Shown here one piece after another: positions 51,158-60,710 of a stretch of DNA of 64,000 nucleotides. Position 1 is the stretch's first letter. Every line of letters starts with the position of its first letter. The notes under the pieces were generated by a model. The model searched no databases and had not been told where the DNA came from. It worked only from the letters and a program-made list of their open reading frames with translations. A program made the translations under genes and the position numbers. The DNA is from Bacteroidia bacterium (GTDB taxonomy: Bacteria; Bacteroidota; Bacteroidia; NS11-12g; UBA9320), in the NCBI GenBank assembly GCA_018402155.1, contig JAGYJG010000001.1, positions 942,198-1,006,197 of the forward strand, given 5' to 3'.

Positions 51158-51817
51158 TTAGTTAGGAAGAAAATTTTTCAGGATAGTAATAATTCCCAAT
51201 ACTATAAAAACACCACCAATAATATAGGACAATTTATTGCCAATAAGGCGCACCAAGTGCTCCTTATAAATGCTACTAAGCTTGGTATAAATGAATAAAA
51301 TTAGGAATGCACCAGCAGATGCTCCAAGTGCAAATCCCCATTTAGTAGGGTCTAGCAGCGAATTATTGAAGGTAAAAAAGGGTTTTCCGTTAGAAAACGT
51401 ACCCGTTTGAAAAATAATGAGATAGCCAGACCAATAAAAAATAAGCTGCGGATTAGCAAGGGCTAAAAAAAATCCTTTGGAAAAATTTGCCAAGGCGCCT
51501 GTCTCTAACATATTTTTATGTTGTGGTTTGGGATTATTTTTTAGTACATATCGTAGGCCCATAGATAAAAAAATCAAACCCATTGCCACACTTAGTTGTG
51601 TTTTGTATTGGGTCATAATTTCAATATAACTAGCACCCAAAATAGCAATAAGGGTATACGGAATTTCAGGAATAACCCCACCAAAAGCAAGCCAAAGGGC
51701 TGACTTTTCAGAGCGATAAATAGCAGTGTCTATAACGGCTGCATTGACCAAACCTAAAAAAACTGAACCAATAAAACTTAAGAGTGCTGCTACACCAAAT
51801 GCTATTACTATCTCCAA
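51158..51817 (-). CDS. LysE family transporter
   Basis: 219 residues with six hydrophobic segments and the LysE/RhtB features: N-terminal IGSVFLGLVNAAVIDTAIYR, IPEIPYTLIAILGASY, ALANPQLIFYWSGYLIIF and a final segment SYIIGGVFIVLGIITILKNF. The family exports amino acids or related small molecules across the inner membrane; substrate cannot be told from sequence. It is convergent with the PD40 gene and divergent from the DUF3127 gene. Confidence 0.82.
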   Translation of the reverse strand: MEIVIAFGVAALLSFIGSVFLGLVNAAVIDTAIYRSEKSALWLAFGGVIPEIPYTLIAILGASYIEIMTQYKTQLSVAMGLIFLSMGLRYVLKNNPKPQHKNMLETGALANFSKGFFLALANPQLIFYWSGYLIIFQTGTFSNGKPFFTFNNSLLDPTKWGFALGASAGAFLILFIYTKLSSIYKEHLVRLIGNKLSYIIGGVFIVLGIITILKNFLPN

Positions 51818-51898
51818 GGCATCAAAAATTGTTTAAAAATATTTGTTAAACAAATGACGTTCAAATAAATTTTAGACGGTAAACTTGTGGCATCAATT

Positions 51899-52285
51899 AT
51901 GGATAATTTAATATTAGAAGGAAAACTCATACAAGTACTAGACCCACAGTCTGGTACAAGTACAAGAGGAGATTGGAAAAAACAAGATTTTATTTTAGAA
52001 ACCACAGAGCAATACCCAAAAAAGGTATGCATTAGTTGCTGGAATGAAAAAGCAGAAGAGCTAAACAATTACAAGCCAAACGACATGCTCAAAATAGCAG
52101 TTAACATAGAAAGCCGTGAATACAACTCAAGATGGTATACTGATATCAAAGCATGGAAAATGGAAGCTTTGAGCTCGGACAGCTCTTCAGGATCTTCAGC
52201 TAAAATGTCTGCTCCACTAGCTACAGATGATGACATTACTGGGGTAAATTTTAGCAATGACGAAGGAGATGATCTTCCGTTTTAA
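51899..52285 (+). CDS. DUF3127 domain protein
   Basis: 128 residues from the ATG at 51899 (a GTG at 51887 is also in frame). It matches DUF3127: LEGKLIQVLDPQSGTSTRGD, WKKQDFILETTEQYPKKVCI and YTDIKAWKMEA, an OB-fold-like domain seen in Bacteroidota. The C-terminal 40 residues are Ser-rich and acidic (DSSSGSSAKMS, FSNDEGDDLPF), resembling the tail of single-stranded DNA-binding proteins, which end DDDLPF. Role in nucleic acid binding is plausible but inferred. Confidence 0.88.
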   Translation: MDNLILEGKLIQVLDPQSGTSTRGDWKKQDFILETTEQYPKKVCISCWNEKAEELNNYKPNDMLKIAVNIESREYNSRWYTDIKAWKMEALSSDSSSGSSAKMSAPLATDDDITGVNFSNDEGDDLPF

Positions 52286-52456
52286 GCCTAAACAGACTTG
52301 TGTATACAAATACCAACTAGCAATTTTTTGCTTGTTTACTAAATAGTATTTTTCGGCATCGTAAAAATGCTGCAACTTTATATTAAGATGCCCTTACTAC
52401 GTAATAATCGTTTATTTAATTGTAACATCGAAGATAATCACCTATTTTTCTGTTAG

Positions 52457-53107
52457 TTATAAAGGTAAAAACCCAAGTATTTGCTGAAAAAAGCTAAGCA
52501 AAACTGAGGGTCTCATAACTATGAGAATAGCCATACCCCCTAAAGCACCCCAAATATGTGCATCGTGTCCAATGTTATCTGTTCCTTTTTTGCTCATATG
52601 ACGAGAATACCACAAGTAGACTACGCCAAATACGATGCCCGGAATGGGAATAGCACCAAACAAATAAAGATTATTGAATGGCTGAAGTAAAATATTGGCA
52701 AATAGGACACCACTGACTCCTCCGGATGCACCAATTGCGGCATAAGCTGCGTTATCTTTATGTTTTAAATAGCTAGGGATGCCGGCAATTACTACAGAGC
52801 CCAAAAATAAAAAAAGGTAATATCCCTTCCCCACTTCCGAAAACCACAACACAAAAACGTTTTCTAAAAAATTACCAAAACCATAGAGAACGAACAAATT
52901 AAACGCTAAATGCATAAAATCTGCATGTACCCAAGCAGAAGATATAAACCTATACCACTGCTTTTCTCGGATTATAATGTAAGGACTAAATAGTAGATTT
53001 GTGTACAATGCTTTATTAGAAAAACTAAAATAACTCACCGCGGCAATGCTTATTAAAAGTACAACATTTACTGACATTGCTCCAAAAGTCGGATATTCTT
53101 TGGACAA
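52457..53107 (-). CDS. Rhomboid family intramembrane serine protease
   Basis: 216 residues with six hydrophobic segments. The family features are WVHADFMHLAFNLFVLYGFG near residue 54, the catalytic Ser in AAIGASGGVSGVLFANILLQ near 128 and the catalytic His in HDAHIWGALGGMAI near 185. Rhomboids cleave transmembrane helices within the bilayer. It is divergent from the phosphoesterase gene at 53147, with about 40 bases between them. Confidence 0.9.
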   Translation of the reverse strand: MSKEYPTFGAMSVNVVLLISIAAVSYFSFSNKALYTNLLFSPYIIIREKQWYRFISSAWVHADFMHLAFNLFVLYGFGNFLENVFVLWFSEVGKGYYLFLFLGSVVIAGIPSYLKHKDNAAYAAIGASGGVSGVLFANILLQPFNNLYLFGAIPIPGIVFGVVYLWYSRHMSKKGTDNIGHDAHIWGALGGMAILIVMRPSVLLSFFQQILGFLPL

Positions 53108-53146
53108 AGAGCCTACGAGATTTAAAAAACACTGTATTTTTACCGC

Positions 53147-53641
53147 ATCAAAAAAATATTACTGATATCTGATACCCATAGTTTTGAAAGTACCGAGGTG
53201 CAAAAACACTTGCAAGACTGTGATGAGGTATGGCATGCAGGAGACTGGGGTACAATCGCTGTAAGCCAAGCTATAGCTCCGAACGTAACCCTACGAGGTG
53301 TTTATGGGAATATAGATGGATTAGATATACGAAATTTGTATCCTAAAGAGTTGATATTTAGTTTGGAAGGCATGAAAGTGTATATGACCCATATTGGCGG
53401 GTACCCTGGCAGATATGCCGAAGGAGTAAAACAGCGTTTAATTGCTGAAAAACCAGATTTATTTATATGCGGGCACTCGCACATTTGCAAAATAATGAAA
53501 GATAAAAATTTAGGTTTAACACATTTTAATCCAGGAGCTATAGGCGTGCACGGCTTTCATCAAAAAAGAACGATGATAAAGTTTGGGATAGAAAATGGCA
53601 AACTATGTGATGTACAAATACTAGAATATGAAAGGAATTAA
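53147..53641 (+). CDS. YfcE-type metallophosphoesterase, apparently with a non-standard start codon
   Basis: The conserved N-terminus of this family, including the metal-binding D-x-H of LLISDTHS, is encoded upstream of the first ATG/GTG/TTG-type start (GTG at 53198). In frame before it the sequence reads IKKILLISDTHS from an ATC at 53147, and the frame is closed by a TAA at 53123. Related proteins begin MKKILLxSDTH, so ATC is the likely start, or a base is wrong. Further metal sites are HAGDWGT, GVYGNIDG, THIGGYPG and CGHSHICK. These enzymes hydrolyse phosphodiesters with two metal ions. The 3' end overlaps the OmpA-family gene by 14 bases. Confidence 0.8.
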   Translation: MKKILLISDTHSFESTEVQKHLQDCDEVWHAGDWGTIAVSQAIAPNVTLRGVYGNIDGLDIRNLYPKELIFSLEGMKVYMTHIGGYPGRYAEGVKQRLIAEKPDLFICGHSHICKIMKDKNLGLTHFNPGAIGVHGFHQKRTMIKFGIENGKLCDVQILEYERN

Positions 53642-55559
53642 TCAAAAATTATGCATTTTGGGGGGCTTATTTTTTATAGTAACCAGCTGCGGAACTACGC
53701 AAGTAGCAAATGGCCAAGTACAGTTTTCAAAAAAAGCACTAGCATATTTTAGCGAAGGGCTACAACAACAGAGTTTTGGGGAATATGAAAAGGCAATATC
53801 ATTATTTAAGAAAGCGATAAACAAAGAACCTTATTACACTGATGCTTACGATGCATTGGCCAATACCTACCAAAAAAAGAACGATCTACACAAAGCCATA
53901 GAAACATACCACCAGCTATTGGGCATAAAACCAAACCACTACTTTGCATTGTACGAGCTAGGTGAAATATATTTTTTGCAAGATGTTCTAGACTCTTCTG
54001 AATACTATTACGGGCAGTTTTTAAGAGGCAATAAAACCAATGACCGCTATGCCAAGGCAGCGGAAGTACGTTTGGCCAATCTCTCTTTTGCACAAGAGGC
54101 TAAGAAAAATCCGGTGGATATAACTCCACTCAATATGGGACCTAACATCAATACACAGGAACAGGAATACAGCCCTGCTTTTTCTATAGACGAGCAAACC
54201 ATGTATATCACTAGGAGAACAGGTGATTTGAGCAATAGTAGACCCAATGAAGATATTTATTACTCAACAAAAAAAAATGGCGAATGGACCAAAATACGTA
54301 ATATAGGACCTCCTATAAATACAAGTGAAAACGAGGGTGCATTTAGTGTGTCTGCAGATGGTCATTACATATTTTTTACATCGTGTAGCCGCCCAGGAGG
54401 CAAAGGACAATGCGATATATGGCTCACTATAGATCGCGAAGGAAAGTGGAGTGAACCCATGAATCTACAAGCACCCATAAATACAAAATACTGGGAATCT
54501 CAACCCAGCATAGCTAGCAATGGACGCGTATTATATTTTACGAGTGATAGACCTGGTGGGTATGGTGGTACTGATTTATGGCAGTCGAAATTTGGCGAAA
54601 AAGGCTGGAGCGAACCTGTAAATCTAGGGCCAGAAATCAATACCTCCAAAGATGAGCAGTTTCCCTTTATACACTCAGACAACACCACCTTGTATTTTAG
54701 CTCTGACGGACATCCTGGTATGGGAAAAAGTGATTTATTTATGACGCAGCTGAAACCAGACGGCTCATGGCAAAAACCCAAAAATTTAGGGTATCCTATA
54801 AATACTACTGGCTATGATTGGAATATGGTAGTTAGCCGAAACGGAAGTACAGCCTTCTACAGCAGTGATAAAATGCCCGATGGAAAAGGAGGATTAGACA
54901 TATACACCTTTGAGCTGCCCTCTACGCTACAAGCGCAGCAAGTAAGCTATGTGAGAGGTTTGGTGCGCGATGCCAAAACGAAGCAACCTCTACAATCTAG
55001 CGTAGTGCTGACACCTTTAGACAATAGTCCAAGCACCATTTCATACACCAATAAAACAACTGGAACCTTACTTGTACCTCTCAAAGCAAATGTCAGATAT
55101 GCTCTCACCATAGATAAAAAAGACTACCTATTTCATTCCGAGTATTTTGACATGCCCAATATGCCATCAGATCAACCCTTTGAAATACTAATTGAACTAC
55201 AAAAAATAGAAGTGGGCAAAAGCGTAGTGCTAAATAACATATTCTTTGATACAGACAAACATGTACTGAAAGAGGAAAGTAATACCGAGCTACAAAACCT
55301 TCTTACTTTTTTAGAAAAAAATAGAGAACTAAAAATAGAAATAGCAGGTCATACGGACAATGTGGGAAGCTCATCTTACAACGAAACGCTATCAGAGATG
55401 AGAGCAAAAGCTGTATTTGATTATCTCACATCTAGCGGCGTAGATAGCAGCAAAATATCTTTTAAAGGATATGGAGACACTCAGCCTGTAGCTACAAATA
55501 GCACCCCAGAAGGAAGAGCTGCCAATAGACGAACCACGTTTACAATACTTCCAAATTAG
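53628..55559 (+). CDS. OmpA-family lipoprotein with TPR and PD40 repeats (PorE-like)
   Basis: 643 residues. The lipoprotein signal peptide ends at FFIVTSC. TPR repeats occupy about 35-150 (YFSEGLQQQSFGEYEKAISL, AYDALANTYQKKNDLHKAIE). PD40 propeller segments run from about 180 to 430 (PAFSIDEQTMYITRRTGDLS, AFSVSADGHYIFFTSCSRPG, HSDNTTLYFSSDGHPGMGKS). A regulatory beta-sandwich (YVRGLVRDAKTKQPLQSSVV) follows. The C-terminal OmpA domain is at 530-643 (VLNNIFFDTDKHVLKEESNT, IEIAGHTDNVGSSSYNETLS, ISFKGYGDTQPVATN, RAANRRTTF). This layout matches PorE, which links the T9SS to peptidoglycan, and other paralogues. The exact role is not determined. Confidence 0.85.
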   Translation: MKGINQKLCILGGLFFIVTSCGTTQVANGQVQFSKKALAYFSEGLQQQSFGEYEKAISLFKKAINKEPYYTDAYDALANTYQKKNDLHKAIETYHQLLGIKPNHYFALYELGEIYFLQDVLDSSEYYYGQFLRGNKTNDRYAKAAEVRLANLSFAQEAKKNPVDITPLNMGPNINTQEQEYSPAFSIDEQTMYITRRTGDLSNSRPNEDIYYSTKKNGEWTKIRNIGPPINTSENEGAFSVSADGHYIFFTSCSRPGGKGQCDIWLTIDREGKWSEPMNLQAPINTKYWESQPSIASNGRVLYFTSDRPGGYGGTDLWQSKFGEKGWSEPVNLGPEINTSKDEQFPFIHSDNTTLYFSSDGHPGMGKSDLFMTQLKPDGSWQKPKNLGYPINTTGYDWNMVVSRNGSTAFYSSDKMPDGKGGLDIYTFELPSTLQAQQVSYVRGLVRDAKTKQPLQSSVVLTPLDNSPSTISYTNKTTGTLLVPLKANVRYALTIDKKDYLFHSEYFDMPNMPSDQPFEILIELQKIEVGKSVVLNNIFFDTDKHVLKEESNTELQNLLTFLEKNRELKIEIAGHTDNVGSSSYNETLSEMRAKAVFDYLTSSGVDSSKISFKGYGDTQPVATNSTPEGRAANRRTTFTILPN

Positions 55560-55563
55560 ACTA

Positions 55564-56142
55564 TTATTCTCGTGTTTTGGAGGCTATCCAAGCCGCTATG
55601 GTAGGTGCAAAGTGTTTATGTTCTAACATCTGAATACGTTGTTTTATACTGACTAGCGTTTCATTACCAGGAGATAAAGGTATGGTGTATTGCGCTATAA
55701 TTTTTCCTTTATCAAAATCCTCATTGGCTTCGTGTATGGTGATTCCAGAGAAATATTCGCGGGCTTTGAGCACAGCTTGATGCACATGCTCTCCATACAT
55801 ATCTTTTCCGCCGTAAAGCGGCAGCAAGCTGGGATGTATATTTATAATACGGCCGTCAAAATACTGAGTAACCGCTGCAGGCACAAGTTTTAAAAAGCCG
55901 GCCATCACTATATAGTCAATTTTTCGTGCAGCTAATTGTTTTAAAATTTCAGTCGAATTCCAGTCCTCTTTGCTCCAATAAACTGAAGGTATACTATGTT
56001 TTTTAGCTATTTCAAAAGCCCCTGCTTCACTCCTATTGCAACCCAAAGAAGCTATGCATATAGTAGGATGGTTGTAAAAATACTGTGCAATGGCATCTGC
56101 ATTAGTGCCTCCACCAGAAGCCCAAATCTCTATACGTATCAT
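55564..56142 (-). CDS. purN: Phosphoribosylglycinamide formyltransferase
   Basis: 192 residues. The formyltransferase fold shows the N-terminal phosphate loop ASGGGTNADAIAQYF, the folate-binding and catalytic region YIVMAGFLKLVP with INIHPSLLPLYGGKDMYGEH near residue 105 (the catalytic Asn and His), and the Asp in TIHEANEDFDKGKIIAQ near 140. It transfers a formyl group from 10-formyltetrahydrofolate to GAR in purine synthesis. It overlaps the DUF4837 gene by 4 bases at its 5' end. Confidence 0.93.
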   Translation of the reverse strand: MIRIEIWASGGGTNADAIAQYFYNHPTICIASLGCNRSEAGAFEIAKKHSIPSVYWSKEDWNSTEILKQLAARKIDYIVMAGFLKLVPAAVTQYFDGRIINIHPSLLPLYGGKDMYGEHVHQAVLKAREYFSGITIHEANEDFDKGKIIAQYTIPLSPGNETLVSIKQRIQMLEHKHFAPTIAAWIASKTRE

Positions 56143-57209
56143 TTAATTGAAAGGGTATTTACCAAAATTTCTAACTCACGCATAGATTTTGCTTTACTCT
56201 CATTGGGATAAAACAAAAATCCTTCAGCAAATACTAGGCGACCATTTGCTTCATCTACAACGGCTCTAAGGTAGGATGGTCCACCCATGAAATCTCCTTG
56301 CACATCCCACCATCCACGTATCTCTGCACTATACTTTTCTTTGAAATTTTGATCCTTTCGCACCGGAATAAACACTTCTGAGTATTTCATATAGCTACCT
56401 TTTATTTCACCTGGTATGTATTTTTTAGTAAATTTATTACGTATAGCCAACAGACTATCTGTACTCAGCATACTAGTAGTAGTATAGGGTACCTCAAAAA
56501 GTAGGATACTCATTTCTTTTTCTTCATTTGTTATTTGCTTACGTATCCAAACAAAGTTGCTTTCATCCGTAGCCACTCTATAGCTTTTGGGAATACGTAC
56601 ACCAAATCCTCTATCTGTCAGACTTTTTTGGTAAAGCTTATCATTTTTAGCTAGTGTTTCGCCGAGTATTTTGTGCTTGCCTGTTTCATTTTCATGGGTT
56701 TTAGCTAAAGTAAGCAAGTCATCTTTTTTATCGACTATTTTTTTCTGTAAGCTTTGTTTATCATCCGCTAATACAATAAAAATATTTTGATTTTGGGCGA
56801 ACACTGTTTCTTGTTTTATACCTAAAATTCCTGTTTTCTGTTTATGAACCTGTATTAGTTTGTCTACCAAATTTTCAGGAACAACTTTTTTTAGTTTCCG
56901 TGCGTTTTCTGTAGTTAGTAATATGAATATGTTGTGGTGTTTTAAAAAATACCCTTTAAAAAAATCTTCGTCTGCAAACAATACTTTAAATACCTGCTCT
57001 CCTGGTGGAGGTTGACCTTCTAATGGTTGACTAAAAACAGCAGCAACTTGTAGTTTGAAAGCACTATCAAGCGTAGCCTTGTCAGACAATACTACTATTT
57101 CGGTAAGGTTGCCACTGCTATCTGGCATCAGTGCTTTTTTTTCTTTGGTGGTAGTGGTACAAGCTACACAAGCTGAGGCTAAGAGTATTGCGATTACACT
57201 AGATTTCAT
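56139..57209 (-). CDS. DUF4837 family lipoprotein
   Basis: 356 residues. The lipoprotein signal peptide ends at LASAC or VAC (CVACTTTT). The body matches DUF4837: EIVVLSDKATLDSAFKLQVA, QVFKVLFADEDFFKGYFLKH, FGVRIPKSYRVATDESNFVW and EIRGWWDVQGDFMGGPSYLR. The function is unknown, and the family is usually next to a LysM transglycosylase gene in Bacteroidota, as it is here. It overlaps purN and is 13 bases from the transglycosylase gene. Confidence 0.9.
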   Translation of the reverse strand: MKSSVIAILLASACVACTTTTKEKKALMPDSSGNLTEIVVLSDKATLDSAFKLQVAAVFSQPLEGQPPPGEQVFKVLFADEDFFKGYFLKHHNIFILLTTENARKLKKVVPENLVDKLIQVHKQKTGILGIKQETVFAQNQNIFIVLADDKQSLQKKIVDKKDDLLTLAKTHENETGKHKILGETLAKNDKLYQKSLTDRGFGVRIPKSYRVATDESNFVWIRKQITNEEKEMSILLFEVPYTTTSMLSTDSLLAIRNKFTKKYIPGEIKGSYMKYSEVFIPVRKDQNFKEKYSAEIRGWWDVQGDFMGGPSYLRAVVDEANGRLVFAEGFLFYPNESKAKSMRELEILVNTLSIK

Positions 57210-57222
57210 ATTGTATTTTATG

Positions 57223-58509
57223 TTAACCCCTATATACTTTCAATCGTTGTTTTGGGTATATAGTGCTTCCTTTTATCCCATTCCATGCTCTCAGTTGAGA
57301 AACGGTAACACCATGCTTTCTTGCAATGAAAGTAAGGGATTCCCCTTGTCTAACATAGTGATAGTTGACTTTTGGTTTATTGGCTTCGGCTATACGTTTT
57401 TCTTCTGCACGCACGGCAGACATCTTCTGAATATCCCATTGGTTTTCGTAGAACAGTGAAGCTGTTTCGCAAGGCACATATAGGTCATATCCTTTTCCTT
57501 TGAATGGAATTTCAGTTGTTTTCATTTCAGGATTACACTGTAAAAGTCGTTTTTCACTCACTCCTAATTTTTCTGCAATTACTCCAAGATCTAGGCCTTC
57601 TTCACAAAATACACGCTCAGTTTGGTACAAATTATCATCAATAGGAGCTGGTGTAATACCAAACTCATCATAAAAATTCATCATGTAAGCCATAGCGATA
57701 AATTTGGGCACATATTTTTGAGTTTCACGAGGCAGATAATCGTATATCTCCCAAAAGCTAGTTTTGCCACTACGACGCATTGCCTTACGCACGTTTCCCG
57801 GGCCACAGTTGTATGAAGCTAGAGCGAGCAACCAATCACCGTATTGTTCATACATTTGACGAAGGTACACACAAGCCGCACGGGTACTTTTTTCTAAAGA
57901 CCTACGCTCGTCTACTTTATAATTGATGTCTAAATCAAAAATACGAGCCGTAGCTGGCATAAACTGCCAAGCGCCAACTGCTCCGCTTCTAGACCTAGCG
58001 TGCGGATTTAATGCAGATTCTATAACGCTCAGGTATTTTATCTCGACAGGCATATTGTACTCAACTAAAATTTCTTCGTACAAGGGAAAAAAATGGTTTG
58101 ACTTGGACAGCATTTGTTTCAGTATGGGCTGCCAGCGAGTACCAAAATAATCAATTTGTTCTTTTACAAGTGGATTGTACACCATTGGCACCCTAAATTG
58201 TTTGGAGTTAACGTGACAATTAAAAAGATCTTCATCCGTGGGTATTTCATTGTTTTCAAAAAGTGTTACAGTAGTACTTATATCTATCAATCGTTCTCCG
58301 TAACTATACACGTCATCAGAAGAAAAATTCAACACTGAGACAGAAACGAGGGCAGAATCCACTGCAGAAAAGGTATCTTTAGGTTCATTTTCATGCACAT
58401 GTTTGGTTTTTAACAGTATTTTATTTTCACTGTCAAAAGAGCTTGCATTAGTAGTACAAACAAGAAATGGAGTGCTAAAAAGCAATGCAATAATGTTAAA
58501 CCTTCTCAT
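57223..58509 (-). CDS. MltD-like lytic transglycosylase with LysM domain
   Basis: 428 residues. The signal peptide covers about residues 1-22. The SLT catalytic domain is at about 150-280: YNMPVEIKYLSVIESALNPH, which holds the catalytic Glu in VIESAL, then SGAVGAWQFMPATARIF and LLALASYNCGPGNVRKAM. After an intermediate helical and LysM-like part, a clear C-terminal LysM motif VRQGESLTFIARKHGVTVSQ with RAWNGI ends the protein. It cleaves peptidoglycan glycan strands with anhydro ends in the periplasm. It is the first gene of the operon that continues with DUF4837 and purN. Confidence 0.92.
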   Translation of the reverse strand: MRRFNIIALLFSTPFLVCTTNASSFDSENKILLKTKHVHENEPKDTFSAVDSALVSVSVLNFSSDDVYSYGERLIDISTTVTLFENNEIPTDEDLFNCHVNSKQFRVPMVYNPLVKEQIDYFGTRWQPILKQMLSKSNHFFPLYEEILVEYNMPVEIKYLSVIESALNPHARSRSGAVGAWQFMPATARIFDLDINYKVDERRSLEKSTRAACVYLRQMYEQYGDWLLALASYNCGPGNVRKAMRRSGKTSFWEIYDYLPRETQKYVPKFIAMAYMMNFYDEFGITPAPIDDNLYQTERVFCEEGLDLGVIAEKLGVSEKRLLQCNPEMKTTEIPFKGKGYDLYVPCETASLFYENQWDIQKMSAVRAEEKRIAEANKPKVNYHYVRQGESLTFIARKHGVTVSQLRAWNGIKGSTIYPKQRLKVYRG

Positions 58510-58623
58510 AGTTTCAAAGATAAGAGAAGTGGTTGCAAGTTATACACTAGTCTTACCCACAAAAAAAATTAAGTGTTCAGTTTTATATAAAATATGTTGT
58601 ATTTTGCAGGACAGATATAAAAT

Positions 58624-59847
58624 ATGGGAAACTTCTCAAATCCATCGTTTGGCGATTTGGCTCGGGCTGCTAGTCTGCAGCCACAAGAAAAACTTCTAAA
58701 AATTAAAAAGAAGAGTGACTCACTCACCATTGGCATACCTAAAGAAACTATTTTTCAGGAGCACCGAGTACCGCTTTCCCCTATGGCTGTAAATTTATTG
58801 GTACAACAAGGCCATGAAGTGATGATAGAGTCTAACTGTGGAGAAAAAGCAAATTTCAGTGATTTGGATTACAGTAGTGTAGGTGCGATTGTAGCCTATC
58901 AGCCAGAGAAGGTTTTTACGTGTGACTTAATTTTGAAAGTAGCACCACCTACAGAAGAAGAAATAGAACTTATGAAAAGTGGTCAGATTTTAATAAGTGC
59001 ACTACAAATGGTTCGTACCAAGGAGATAATCATAAAAAAAATGCTCTCCAAAAATATTACGGCAATAGGTTATGAATTTTTAAGAGATGAAGAAGACTCG
59101 CTTCCTGTAATACGCAGCATGAGTGAAATTGCTGGACGAGCAAGTGTCATGATAGCTGCGGAATACCTTAGCAACTACCACTCTGGGAAAGGTGAACTTT
59201 TTGGAGGAATACCGGGTATACAACCCACACAAATCGTAATTATAGGAGCTGGCGGCGTAGGAGAATATGCTACACGTGCTGCACTTGGACTGGGTGCTAG
59301 TGTAAAAGTGTTTGATAATAGTATAGAGAAACTACGTAGGCTCGAAAAAAGTCTAGGAAATCGCATTCATAGCTCCACACTCATACCCAAAATACTAGGT
59401 AAAGCACTTGCAGAATGTGATGTAGCCATAGGTGCCCTTCGTAGTCCTCTTGGACTGAGTCCATGCGTAGTGACCGAGGAAATGGTCACCAATATGCGTC
59501 AAAAATCTATCATTGTAGATGTGAGTATAGACCAGGGAGGCTGTTTTGAGACCTCGGAAGCTACCAATCACAAAATGCCCGTATTTGAAAAACACGGGGT
59601 ATTGCACTACTGTGTGCCCAACATTGCCTCTAGGTACAGTCGTACGGCCAGCTACGCACTTAGCAATATTTTCACCCCGCTACTTCAAAGCATAACTAAT
59701 GATGGCGGTATAGACGAGTGTTTGCGAAACCATAAAGGAATGCGCGCTGGCACTTATATGTATAAAGGAAAACTAACCAATGCCGTTATTGCCGATCGAT
59801 ATAAACTGCCGCGCCGAGAAATAGAATTTTTGCTTGCCGGTTTGTAG
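58624..59847 (+). CDS. ald: Alanine dehydrogenase
   Basis: 407 residues, with an N-terminal extension of about 34 residues before the usual start region (LTIGIPKETIFQEHRVPLSP, pyruvate-binding Arg). EVMIESNCGEKANFSDLDYS, the NAD site VIIGAGGVGEYATRAALGLG near residue 205, and GALRSPLGLSPCVVTEEMV with KSIIVDVSIDQGGCFETSE near 300 are conserved. It catalyses the reversible deamination of L-alanine to pyruvate with NAD. The extension is of the type seen in Bacteroidota proteins. It is divergent from the transglycosylase gene. Confidence 0.9.
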   Translation: MGNFSNPSFGDLARAASLQPQEKLLKIKKKSDSLTIGIPKETIFQEHRVPLSPMAVNLLVQQGHEVMIESNCGEKANFSDLDYSSVGAIVAYQPEKVFTCDLILKVAPPTEEEIELMKSGQILISALQMVRTKEIIIKKMLSKNITAIGYEFLRDEEDSLPVIRSMSEIAGRASVMIAAEYLSNYHSGKGELFGGIPGIQPTQIVIIGAGGVGEYATRAALGLGASVKVFDNSIEKLRRLEKSLGNRIHSSTLIPKILGKALAECDVAIGALRSPLGLSPCVVTEEMVTNMRQKSIIVDVSIDQGGCFETSEATNHKMPVFEKHGVLHYCVPNIASRYSRTASYALSNIFTPLLQSITNDGGIDECLRNHKGMRAGTYMYKGKLTNAVIADRYKLPRREIEFLLAGL

Positions 59848-59927
59848 GCTATTCTTAGGGTATCAGCTTCCATATAATACTGCCTAAATATTAAGGTCCA
59901 TGAAAGATTTGGTTCATTTAAATCTTT

Positions 59928-60392
59928 TCAATACGGCCCAATCAATATAGCGACAATAGCAAGTTTTAAAGATGCGTCAACCGTAGATATGCAATCTGAA
60001 TAACTCGTAGAATTGCCTTGATAAACCTTTTTGCCATCTACAGTGAATAAACAATCTGAATAGCTAGTAGAATTACCTTTATAAACCTTACTTTTACTTA
60101 TGGTATACAGACAATCTGAATAGCTCGTAGAATTTCCTTGATAAATCTTATCTCCCTTTAAGGTGTAAAGACAATCCGAATAGCTCGTAGAATTTCCTTG
60201 ATAAACCTTAGCTCCATCTAAAGTGTACTTACAATCGGAATAGCTAGTTGAATTACCTCTATAAATTTTATCCCCACTTATAGTATACAGGCAATCAGAG
60301 TAACTGGTAGAATTTCCTTTATATACTTTATTTTGACCATTCACAAAGCCAAATGTAAGCAACATGGTTGATACTAGGAGAAATTGTTTCAT
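59928..60392 (-). CDS. Secreted protein of six 20-residue repeats
   Basis: 154 residues. After a signal peptide (MKQFLLVSTMLLTFGFVNGQ) come six tandem copies of a 20-residue repeat with the pattern K(V/I)Y(K/R/Q)GNSTSYSDC and (L/K)(Y/F)T, then a variable four-residue linker. Each copy carries one Cys at the same position. The end is short and hydrophobic (LKLAIVAILIGPY). The regular period suggests a beta-solenoid or stacked-hairpin surface protein. The function is unknown. The DNA repeats are about 60 bases each and are not identical. Confidence 0.8.
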   Translation of the reverse strand: MKQFLLVSTMLLTFGFVNGQNKVYKGNSTSYSDCLYTISGDKIYRGNSTSYSDCKYTLDGAKVYQGNSTSYSDCLYTLKGDKIYQGNSTSYSDCLYTISKSKVYKGNSTSYSDCLFTVDGKKVYQGNSTSYSDCISTVDASLKLAIVAILIGPY

Positions 60393-60710
60393 TATATTTT
60401 TTAATCTTTTCTTTTGAATCTCAAGTTTCTGAAATACTATTTGTTTTTGTGAAATTTTGGGTATAATCTTTTGTTTGTGGTCATTTTAAATGGTTATCCT
60501 ATTTTACACTGCTATTTAGTTTTAACTTGCTGGTAGTGTTAGATTTTCATTACGCTATACTCTTTTCTATTTTTTTTCTCACAATAGATTCCAATTCTTG
60601 GCACCGCCCATAATATTGCGTGCTGGTAACAAATAAAGATATTTTTTTATACTCAAACAGTACTACGTTTTTTTTGAGGACACCACCTTATACTCATTTT
60701 CACGGTACCC
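60393..60710. other. Intergenic stretch without recognised features
   Basis: About 320 AT-rich bases between two minus-strand genes. No repeat, RNA gene or clear terminator was recognised. Confidence 0.4.
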
